From: Geosporobacter subterraneus DSM 17957
GTDB taxonomy: Bacteria > Bacillota > Clostridia > Peptostreptococcales > Thermotaleaceae
Assembly: GCF_900142145.1 (NCBI RefSeq)
Contig: NZ_FQZV01000027.1
Coordinates: 1-58,751 of the forward strand
Length of the DNA: 58,751 nt
Reading direction: 5' to 3'
The notes below the pieces were generated by a model, which saw nothing but the letters and a program-made list of their open reading frames with translations, did no database searches and was not told where the DNA came from. Both the position numbers and the translations under genes were made by a program. Shown here piece after piece: positions 52,956 through 58,751 of the stretch (within the stretch, counting starts at the first letter, position 1; the number at the start of each line of letters is the position of its first letter).

Positions 52956-53855
52956 ATGTATTTTGCGACCTATCTGGAGAATGGAACAGAAAAAATTGGG
53001 GTTTTAAATAGGGCCAAAACAAGAATCATGGCATTGGAGAATACGGGACTGGAAAAAATATTGAACCCTTGTCCAAAGACGATGCTTGAATTTGTAGAGA
53101 ATTTTAATGAGGAAGTTTTAGCCCATTTACAGGGGCTTACAGAGAAGGATTTTAACGGAAGCAGCGTAGAAGTGGATAAAATAAAGCTTTGCGCACCGAT
53201 TCCTTATCCTAGGCGCAATATATTCTGCCTTGGGAAAAATTATTTGGATCATGCCAGGGAAGTAGGGACAGTTTTAGGAGATCAAAATGATATTCCAAAG
53301 GACCCGATTTATTTTAGCAAAGTGGCTTCGCCGGCTACAGGCCATGGGGATGTGATTGAATATACTGATGTGGTGACGCGTCTGGATTATGAAGTAGAAC
53401 TGGCCCTTATCATCGGGAAAGAAGGCAAAAATATCCCTAGGGAAAAGGCAGAGGAATATATTTTTGGGTATACTATTTTAAATGATGTAAGTGAGCGGGG
53501 ACTGCAAAAAAGACATGGACAGTGGCATAAAGGGAAAAGCCTGGACAGCTTTAGCCCAATGGGACCTTATCTTGTACATAAAAGTATGATACCTTTTCCC
53601 GTTGAACTGGAAATTTCCTGCAGCGTAAACGGAGAAGTCCGCCAGCAATCGAATACCAATAATTTGATCTTTGATATTCCCACCATTCTTTCAGACTTGT
53701 CTTTAGGAATGACCTTAAGGCCTGGGGATATCATTGCCACAGGAACACCTGCAGGTGTGGGAATGGGATTTACACCTTTTAAGTTCTTAAATCCCGGGGA
53801 TGTGGTGTCTTGTACCATTGAAAAAATTGGAACCCTTACAAACCCGGTAAAATAA
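52956..53855 (+). CDS. Fumarylacetoacetate hydrolase family protein
   Basis: The 299-residue protein has the FAH C-terminal catalytic domain: FCLGKNYLDHAREVG, metal-ligand acidic residues in DYEVELALIIGKEG, KGKSLDSFSPMGPYLV and TGTPAGVGMGFTP. Members hydrolyse or decarboxylate 2-oxo acids such as acylpyruvates, oxaloacetate or homoprotocatechuate products. The substrate here cannot be set. ATG 52956 follows GAGGGAGG; a longer frame from 52857 overlaps the previous gene and lacks a site. Confidence 0.9.
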   Translation: MYFATYLENGTEKIGVLNRAKTRIMALENTGLEKILNPCPKTMLEFVENFNEEVLAHLQGLTEKDFNGSSVEVDKIKLCAPIPYPRRNIFCLGKNYLDHAREVGTVLGDQNDIPKDPIYFSKVASPATGHGDVIEYTDVVTRLDYEVELALIIGKEGKNIPREKAEEYIFGYTILNDVSERGLQKRHGQWHKGKSLDSFSPMGPYLVHKSMIPFPVELEISCSVNGEVRQQSNTNNLIFDIPTILSDLSLGMTLRPGDIIATGTPAGVGMGFTPFKFLNPGDVVSCTIEKIGTLTNPVK

Positions 53856-53926
53856 AAATATCTGGGATAAACTCCGGGCCACGTCTGCATACTATTAATG
53901 AAAAATAATAGAGGAGGAAATCGATT

Positions 53927-54166
53927 ATGATTCATGCAGAAGTGGCCTTATATCCGCTGAAGACCAGTCATGCCAGTGAGGTCATTAACAGTTCTATTGA
54001 TACTTTACGCAATCAGGGAGTACAGTATTCTGTAGGATCTATGGATACCCATATTCACGGATCTGAGGAACAGGTTTGGAGCAGTTTAAGAACCTTATTC
54101 GATACAGCCCAGCGTGCAGGAGAAGTCAGCATGGTGGTAACCATCACCAATGCGGCAGGACACTAA
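53927..54166 (+). CDS. YkoF-like thiamine/HMP-binding-fold protein
   Basis: A 79-residue single-domain protein with the pattern MIHAEVALYPLKTSHASEVI and a later STMDTHIHGSEEQVW-like stretch (seen as VGSMDTHIHGSEEQVW). This fits the MTH1187/YkoF ferredoxin-like fold that binds thiamine or hydroxymethylpyrimidine in known members. A strong terminator follows. GAGGAGGAAATCGATT precedes the ATG. Confidence 0.75.
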   Translation: MIHAEVALYPLKTSHASEVINSSIDTLRNQGVQYSVGSMDTHIHGSEEQVWSSLRTLFDTAQRAGEVSMVVTITNAAGH

Positions 54167-54174
54167 AATATGAG

Positions 54175-54203
54175 AGATGCTCAATGATTGAGCATCTTTT
54201 TTT
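54175..54203 (+). terminator. Intrinsic terminator after the YkoF-like gene
   Basis: AGATGCTCAA pairs with TTGAGCATCT, followed by seven T residues. Confidence 0.93.
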
Positions 54204-54252
54204 CTTTATGAAAAAAATTCTTCCAATATTTTCAAAAAATAATTTTGAAAAC

Positions 54253-54300
54253 TTTACATAGAACATATGTTCGTGATATAATAATAAAAACATATGTTCG
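54253..54300 (+). promoter_or_regulatory. Promoter with two LexA-like boxes
   Basis: The promoter is TTTACA (54253-54258), 18 bases, TATAAT (54277-54282). A perfect palindrome GAACATATGTTC (54261-54272) fills the spacer and fits the Gram-positive LexA/DinR box pattern GAAC-N4-GTTC. A second, near-perfect AACATATGTTCG lies at 54289-54300, just after the start site. Binding would block polymerase, suggesting DNA-damage control. Confidence 0.75.
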
Positions 54301-54319
54301 AGAAAGCGGAGGGATATTT

Positions 54320-54556
54320 ATGATTTCTCACGTCTTAAATTACAGCATGGACAGCGGGCTGCCCATTACCATTATCTATCAGGGTAAAGATGAGATCACA
54401 AAAAGAAAGATTAAGGTGTTGTCCTGGCAGGGAGATAGGATTCGCGCCTATTGCTGTCTTCGAAAGGAATGCAGAGTTTTTAGTATACAGGGGATTTTGG
54501 CTGCAGTGATCTATGATAGGAAGAGGGATTCTGGGTACAGCCAAGGATATCATTAA
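54320..54556 (+). CDS. Small WYL-domain-like protein under LexA-like control
   Basis: The 78-residue protein has the pattern of a stand-alone WYL-like domain: PITIIYQG, KRKIKVLSW, RIRAYCCLRKECRVFSIQGI. WYL domains bind nucleic-acid ligands and regulate DNA repair or defence systems. There is no helix-turn-helix, so it may be a sensor or partner rather than a repressor. ATG 54320 lies 6 bases after GGAGGG; a longer frame from 54245 runs through the promoter. A radical-SAM/partner DNA-repair pair lies 270 bases downstream. Confidence 0.65.
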   Translation: MISHVLNYSMDSGLPITIIYQGKDEITKRKIKVLSWQGDRIRAYCCLRKECRVFSIQGILAAVIYDRKRDSGYSQGYH

Positions 54557-54576
54557 AGAGATTTGCCATTATTTCC

Positions 54577-54638
54577 GTAGGGACGACGACTCTGTCGTCC
54601 CGATAAACCAGCGGATGGACACGCAGGTCCATCCCTAC
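54577..54638. repeat. Compound dispersed hairpin, GTAGGG...CCCTAC
   Basis: GGGACGAC/GTCGTCCC (54580-54601) is followed by GGATGGAC/GTCCATCC (54613-54634), and the whole is bounded by GTAGGG and CCCTAC. The first half matches the hairpin at 19283-19308. Confidence 0.75.
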
Positions 54639-54682
54639 GATAGGAAAAAAAGATAGATTTGAATATTTATTTAAATTTAGAA

Positions 54683-54708
54683 GCAGTGGCGGGTTTCCAT
54701 GCCCGCCA
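54683..54708. repeat. Dispersed short hairpin, TGGCGGG family
   Basis: TGGCGGG (54687-54693) pairs with CCCGCCA (54702-54708) around TTTCCATG, the same family as 8601-8626 and 10260-10285. The remaining 54709-54810 stretch shows no gene or clear promoter. Confidence 0.75.
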
Positions 54709-54827
54709 GCCTAGGTGTATCGTGTAACGAGGGATAACAATATTACTTTTAGGATCCAGTATCTTGGATAGGAAAGTTAAATTTTTCAGTCACATATCAA
54801 TAAATATCAGGAAAGGTGGAGATTCCT

Positions 54828-56033
54828 ATGGAACTGCTGGAGAAGCTGGAGATATTGGGCACTGCTGCCAAATTTGATGTATGTGCCGCCTCCAGCTCCA
54901 ATAAAAGATTTCAGGGTGCATCATTTGGTGCTGTTTCGCCTTCTGGAGTATGCCATTCCTTTACTCCTGACGGGCGGTGTATTTCTTTATTCAAGGTGCT
55001 GATGACCAATGAATGTGAACAGGACTGCGGTTACTGCCAAAACAATTGTTACCGGGATATTCCTAGAGCACGATTTACCCCTGATGAACTGGTCCAGCTT
55101 TTTGTACAGTTCTATACCAGAAACTATGTTGAAGGATTATTCTTGAGTTCGGGCATTCGTGCCTCTTCCAACAGAACCATGGAAGACATGCTGCAGGTGG
55201 TAGAACGTCTTAGAATCAAGCATCGGTTTGGAGGCTATATTCATCTGAAAATACTCCCAGGCTGTGAAGAAAGCATGATAGAAAAAGCGGTTGCCCTCTG
55301 TAACCGGGTATCGGTAAACATTGAAGTACCCAGTGACCGGCATATGGAAAAACTGAGCCGGAAAAAAGATTTTCAGCGGGATATTTTAGGGACCATTGGA
55401 AAAATCAGCAAACAGCTAAAGCATGACCGGCAGGTAACCCAAACCACACAATACGTAGTGGGCGCTGCAGGAGAAACAGACCGTGAGATTTTCGATTCCG
55501 TCAGCCAATTGTACCATACATATAATCTAAAAAGGGCCTATTATAGTGCTTATCAACCGATTGCACATCATTCAGCTGTTAAGAGGGACAATCTCTTAGT
55601 ACGGGAAAACAGACTGTACCAAATGGACTTTTTAATGCGTCAGTACCAATTTAGAAGCGATGAGTTTATCTTCGAAAAAGACGGCAATCTAAATTATAAG
55701 GTAGATCCAAAGATGGCTTATGCCGTCAACAATATGCATCTTTTTCCCATAGATCTTCAGAGGGCTACAGAGGCTCAGCTTCTGAGAACCCCAGGGATTG
55801 GCCCTGCCTCCTGCAGGCGGATTTTGCAGATTAGAAAAAGTGTAAAGCTTACGGACTTGAAGCAGCTAAAGCATATGGGGGTGGTAGTGAAACGGGCGGC
55901 GCCTTTTATCCTGTTGAATGGCAAATCCTTTGGCAGGCTTGAGGATTTAACCAAAGGAGAAAGACCTCTGTATGAGCAGCTGACCATTGAGCAATTTATG
56001 AAGGAGACAATCCATTATGATTCGATACCATAA
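54828..56033 (+). CDS. Putative DNA modification/repair radical-SAM protein with HhH domain
   Basis: The 401-residue protein carries the radical-SAM cluster motif CEQDCGYC (CX3CX2C), followed by a second cysteine (NNCYRD), and a partial TIM-barrel core to about residue 290. The C-terminal part has a helix-hairpin-helix DNA-binding element (LLRTPGIGPASCRRILQIRK). It matches the family annotated as putative DNA modification/repair radical-SAM protein, which always occurs with the partner encoded next. ATG 54828 lies 7 bases after GGTGGAG; a GTG at 54816 is in that site. It overlaps the next gene by 17 bases. Confidence 0.88.
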   Translation: MELLEKLEILGTAAKFDVCAASSSNKRFQGASFGAVSPSGVCHSFTPDGRCISLFKVLMTNECEQDCGYCQNNCYRDIPRARFTPDELVQLFVQFYTRNYVEGLFLSSGIRASSNRTMEDMLQVVERLRIKHRFGGYIHLKILPGCEESMIEKAVALCNRVSVNIEVPSDRHMEKLSRKKDFQRDILGTIGKISKQLKHDRQVTQTTQYVVGAAGETDREIFDSVSQLYHTYNLKRAYYSAYQPIAHHSAVKRDNLLVRENRLYQMDFLMRQYQFRSDEFIFEKDGNLNYKVDPKMAYAVNNMHLFPIDLQRATEAQLLRTPGIGPASCRRILQIRKSVKLTDLKQLKHMGVVVKRAAPFILLNGKSFGRLEDLTKGERPLYEQLTIEQFMKETIHYDSIP

Positions 56034-56790
56034 CAATATGGGAAGTTTTTTTAAGGCATGTGTAGTGGCATGGCTCCTAGGGGACAGTCTCTGCAGTGAG
56101 GAAGAATGGAATACTACTTTGCTGCAATTTGCCCCGGCGACAGATGTTGCACAGTATTCATGGGAGGAAATACAGCATATGCTGCGGAAGCGGAACAGGG
56201 GCCAATGGATTTTTGACGGTCGGGGAAGTCGGCTAAAGCATTTACTGCTCTATGCACTTCGTCATCGGGAGGATAAAAAATACAGTATTTGCAAAAATGC
56301 TATTGATTATGGATTGCAGCATGGGATTGAAGGAATCCTTTACAAGACCACTGAGGAAGGAAAAGAACTCTATAGGCTTTACCGCAATGTATTTGGAGAG
56401 ATCCACGCTATGTGCGGGCTTGTCCGGTTCGTGCCTTCGGGAAAAAATACACTGGCGGCTAAGGTGCAGCTGGAGCATGATACCATCGATTTCCTCATGG
56501 CTTACTTTCGACAGCGGTATCCCGACCAGGTGCTCATACTGGTAAGTGGAGGGATAGCCTATATTTGTGATGAAAGCGATGAAATCTATGAAGAAGAGGG
56601 GAGTCCCTTTGAAGAAGCCATTAAAAGCGATGATTTCGGGCAGTTTTGGGAGATTTATTACAAAGCTCAGTACATACAGGAACGGAAAAACCTGCGTCTT
56701 ACTGCAAAGGTGATCCGAAAAAAATATTGGAATTGGCTCCAGGAAGGAAAACTGATCTTGGAAGAGGAGCAAAAGGATACCAGAAAATAG
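56017..56790 (+). CDS. Partner protein of the radical-SAM DNA repair protein (TIGR03915/DUF4130-like)
   Basis: The 257-residue protein begins IRYHNNMGSFFKACVVAWL, and has RLYRNVFGEIHAMCGLVRFVPSGKN and HDTIDFLMAYFRQRYPDQVLILV, in line with the DUF4130 family that is encoded with radical-SAM repair proteins and in some genomes fused to uracil-DNA glycosylase. Its chemistry is not known. The start lies inside the upstream gene with AAGGAGA about 9 bases before, so the pair is co-translated. Confidence 0.85.
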   Translation: MIRYHNNMGSFFKACVVAWLLGDSLCSEEEWNTTLLQFAPATDVAQYSWEEIQHMLRKRNRGQWIFDGRGSRLKHLLLYALRHREDKKYSICKNAIDYGLQHGIEGILYKTTEEGKELYRLYRNVFGEIHAMCGLVRFVPSGKNTLAAKVQLEHDTIDFLMAYFRQRYPDQVLILVSGGIAYICDESDEIYEEEGSPFEEAIKSDDFGQFWEIYYKAQYIQERKNLRLTAKVIRKKYWNWLQEGKLILEEEQKDTRK

Positions 56791-56876
56791 TAATATTTGC
56801 GTGGAATAAATTGTAGGAGTCTGTCGATGCCTCGTGATATAATGGAGATAAATTAGGGAAAGAGTGAGGTGTCTAA

Positions 56877-58361
56877 ATGGACAAGAAAAAGATTTGGCTG
56901 ATTGCAGTAATGGTCGTAATTGCCATTGGAAGCATCGTGATGTTTGGCAAGAATCTGGCGCCAACCACAAAGGCTGACCAAGCCAACAACGGGCAGCAAC
57001 CTCAAGAACAGGGCGAGGCACCTGCTACCGATGAAGAACCGCAGGAGGAGCAACCGCCTCAGGAAGAACAAAATAGTGATGTGGTTTATATTAGTGCGAG
57101 TAAACTCAACATCCGGAAGGAAGCCGTAAAGAACGGTGAAATCGTTGACAGCCTGATGAAGGGAAGCGCTGTAAAGGTCATAGAGGAAAAGACCGATGAA
57201 AACAGCAGCCTGTGGTATAAGATCAGCTATGAGACTCCAAAGGGTGAGGTGAATGGCTGGATTGCCGCAGAGTTCACGGTGAAAGATCGTACGGAGCTGT
57301 TAAGTGAAAGCTTGAGAAAGCTGGATTATACGCCGCAGCAGAAAACCTTTGAGTATCCGAATAACCCAAGGGTAGAGGTAAGAGGTATTTACTTAACGAA
57401 GTATTCCGCATCCAACAGCCGATTGGATGAACTGATTGAAATGAGCAAGCGAACAAAAATCAATACCTTCGTCATTGATGTAAAAGATGATAAAGGACAT
57501 ATGCTTTTCAAGACGAAGGCCGCTGAGAAATATGCACCGGAGGCCAATGCAAAAGCCACCGTAAAGGATATTGAAGCCTTGGTGAAAAAATTGAAAGAGA
57601 ACAATATCTATCTAATTGCTAGGATTGTATCTTTCAAGGATCCTACTTACACGACGCTTCATCCCGATAGAGCCATTATTTATAAGGATACGAAAAAACC
57701 TTTTACTAACAGTGACGGGTTAATCTGGGCTTCCGCTCACGATCGTGATTTGTGGGAGTATAATATTGAGGTATCGAAAGAAGCCGCTGCAGTAGGCTTT
57801 AATGAAATACAATTTGACTACGTACGATTCCCTGCATCCAATGGAGGCAAGCTGGACGCAAGCCTGGATTACCGTAATGTAAAGGGAGAAAGCAAGCCTG
57901 AAACCATTCAAAATTACTTGAAATATGCCCGTGAGCAATTGTCCCCGATGGGCGTGTATATTTCCGCCGATATTTACGGACTGGTAGGCTCCGTAGCCGA
58001 TGATATGGCTTTAGGACAATACTGGGAAGCGGTCAGCAACATTGTAGACTACGTAAGTCCAATGATGTATCCGAGCCACTATGCCAATGGAACCTATGGT
58101 CTTTCCGTTCCCGATGCATTTCCTTATGAGACGGTATACCACAGCACTAAAGATTCAGTAGCGAGAAATAAGAATATCCAGACGCCGGCTGCGATTCGGC
58201 CTTGGATCCAGGATTTCACAGCCCCTTGGGTAAAGGGTTATATCAAATATGGCCCAAAACAGGTAGAAGATCAAATCCGGGCCATGGAGGAAAATGGTGT
58301 GACCGAGTTTATGCTTTGGAATGCAGGCAACAAGTATTCTGAGGAAGCACTGAAAAAATAA
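56877..58361 (+). CDS. Secreted SH3 and putative glycoside hydrolase protein
   Basis: The 494-residue protein has an N-terminal membrane anchor (IWLIAVMVVIAIGSIVMFG), a Gln/Glu/Pro-rich linker (about 30-65), a bacterial SH3 domain (about 68-135; SKLNIRKEA, GWIAAEFTV), then a TIM-barrel-like domain of the putative glycoside hydrolase family (DUF4015): RGIYLTKYSASNSRLDELI, INTFVIDVKDDKGHM, VGFNEIQFDYVRFPA, VDYVSPMMYPSHY. It likely acts on wall or exopolysaccharide at the cell surface. An extended -10 (TGATATAAT) lies about 35 bases upstream, and GTGAGGTGTCTAA precedes the ATG. Confidence 0.9.
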   Translation: MDKKKIWLIAVMVVIAIGSIVMFGKNLAPTTKADQANNGQQPQEQGEAPATDEEPQEEQPPQEEQNSDVVYISASKLNIRKEAVKNGEIVDSLMKGSAVKVIEEKTDENSSLWYKISYETPKGEVNGWIAAEFTVKDRTELLSESLRKLDYTPQQKTFEYPNNPRVEVRGIYLTKYSASNSRLDELIEMSKRTKINTFVIDVKDDKGHMLFKTKAAEKYAPEANAKATVKDIEALVKKLKENNIYLIARIVSFKDPTYTTLHPDRAIIYKDTKKPFTNSDGLIWASAHDRDLWEYNIEVSKEAAAVGFNEIQFDYVRFPASNGGKLDASLDYRNVKGESKPETIQNYLKYAREQLSPMGVYISADIYGLVGSVADDMALGQYWEAVSNIVDYVSPMMYPSHYANGTYGLSVPDAFPYETVYHSTKDSVARNKNIQTPAAIRPWIQDFTAPWVKGYIKYGPKQVEDQIRAMEENGVTEFMLWNAGNKYSEEALKK

Positions 58362-58431
58362 CGAACAATGCGGCGGATCCATGATTCGCCGTATTTGTAT
58401 TGAATTAATCTATGAAATTTTATGCATATGG

Positions 58432-58657
58432 TTGACAATAGGGACATAACCATATACAATAGGTATATTAAATGAATATGTCACTCATATAATCTTGGGA
58501 ATAGGGCCCAAAAGTTTCTACCCGATAACCGTAAATTATCGGACTATGAGTGAAAATTGTTCGGGGAAAAAGGTTGTTTTTGAATATGCATTTTTTCAAC
58601 CTTAAACCTAGTGTTTACAGTTTTCACCATAGTGAAGACGTAGCACTAGGTTTTTTT
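58432..58657 (+). promoter_or_regulatory. Promoter, guanine riboswitch and terminator
   Basis: The promoter is TTGACA-N17-TACAAT (58432-58460). The purine aptamer spans 58481-58553: P1 TCACTCAT/ATGAGTGA, conserved TATAATCT, AGTTTCTACC and the GGACTATG core. The specificity base (C at 58544, position 74 equivalent) is C, so guanine or hypoxanthine is the ligand. A first hairpin AAGGTTG/CAACCTT (about 58569-58602) and a terminator AAACCTAGTG/CACTAGGTTTTTTT (58603-58657) follow. The controlled gene, probably a purine transporter or salvage enzyme, is beyond the window. Confidence 0.93.
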
Positions 58658-58692
58658 ATATAATAGGAAAGTTCTGCTTTCCTATTATATAA
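58656..58692. repeat. Perfect 16-bp inverted repeat
   Basis: TTATATAATAGGAAAG (58656-58671) and its exact complement (58677-58692) enclose TTCTG. It begins in the T-run of the riboswitch terminator and abuts the next repeat. Confidence 0.8.
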
Positions 58693-58751
58693 AAAGAGGG
58701 GTTGTAGGGGATGAAATCCCCTGCCCGCATTCAGGAAGGTGCTCAGGCTGC
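58691..58751. repeat. Dispersed compound-hairpin repeat, copy 2 (cut by window end)
   Basis: It matches 39470-39530 with few changes: GGGGTTG, AGGGGATGAAATCCCCTGCCC, then GGTGCTCAGGCTGC. Both copies follow a riboswitch terminator. Confidence 0.7.

Noticed and set aside
56242-57021. Open frame of 259 codons on the minus strand across 56242-57021
   Set aside because: It is antisense to the DUF4130-like gene and the start of the SH3 gene, spans the promoter between them, and has no family motif.

Overview
The window reads as the chromosome of an anaerobic, low-to-moderate-GC Firmicute of the class Clostridia. The supporting signs are strong AGGAGG-type ribosome binding sites with some TTG/GTG starts, ANTAR-controlled ethanolamine use, a hybrid-cluster protein, BirA/BioY biotin control, several riboswitches, and acylating aldehyde metabolism inside a microcompartment. 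No rRNA, tRNA, CRISPR array, phage or intact transposase was seen. All assignments come from reading the sequence; no database search was run.

Layout. (1) 74-8249: a branched-chain amino acid operon, ilvB-ilvN-leuA-cimA-leuC-leuD-leuB, with a copy or end of the same inverted-repeat element on each side. (2) 8807-13524: an isochorismatase-fold hydrolase, truA, a short (class III type) hybrid-cluster protein gene with a CRP/FNR-like palindrome upstream, and an unknown membrane protein. (3) 13909-17799: potABCD polyamine ABC transporter behind a perfect promoter and a 37-bp perfect palindrome. (4) 17805-19237: a GTPase of the RsgA family with a long leader holding a tiny ORF and two look-alike hairpin units. 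(5) 19344-20964 (minus): DUF2157 and GDYXXLXY membrane proteins. (6) 21066-39102: a complete ethanolamine-utilisation microcompartment locus in the order eutS, eutP, eutV, eutW, eutA, two tandem eutB genes, eutC, eutL, an EutK-like shell protein, eutE, eutM1, eutT, pduL, an unknown cargo-like protein, eutN, a PduS-like reductase, a PduT-like shell protein, a small helper protein, eutM2, eutH, eutQ. (7) 39115-40838: a cobalamin riboswitch followed by an ECF S component and an AIR-synthase-like kinase (CblT/CblS-like alpha-ribazole salvage). (8) 40870-43134 (minus): a multi-PAS histidine kinase. (9) 43320-47120: bioY-bioB-bioD-bioA. (10) 47253-52322 (minus): an ftcD remnant, gltS with a sigma-54 promoter, and a two-component pair made of a sigma-54 activator and a solute-binding-domain kinase. 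(11) 52504-58361: a coiled-coil membrane protein, a fumarylacetoacetase-family protein, a YkoF-like protein, a small WYL-like protein under LexA-like boxes, a radical-SAM/partner DNA-repair pair, and a secreted SH3/glycoside-hydrolase-like protein. (12) The window ends in a guanine riboswitch and a dispersed repeat.

How the parts fit. The eut locus needs adenosylcobalamin. It carries its own adenosyltransferase (EutT), a PduS-like corrin reductase, the EutA reactivase, and directly downstream a B12-sensing salvage operon. EutV/EutW sense ethanolamine and act on RNA: two candidate EutV-responsive antiterminator leaders were found, one before eutV itself and one before eutA. Acetaldehyde goes to acetyl-CoA (EutE) and acetyl phosphate (PduL). 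No alcohol dehydrogenase is present, while PduS/PduT-like proteins suggest electron exchange across the shell.

Most interesting points. The second EutB paralog keeps R160, Q162, N193 and E287 but has Ala at position 362, where the first has the conserved active-site Asp. Others are the eutVW leader, an EutK-like shell protein with a SAP/Rho_N-like tail, an 'ITPxA' module shared by three eut proteins, the rsgA leader, a LexA-box WYL gene, and the sigma-54 promoter of gltS.
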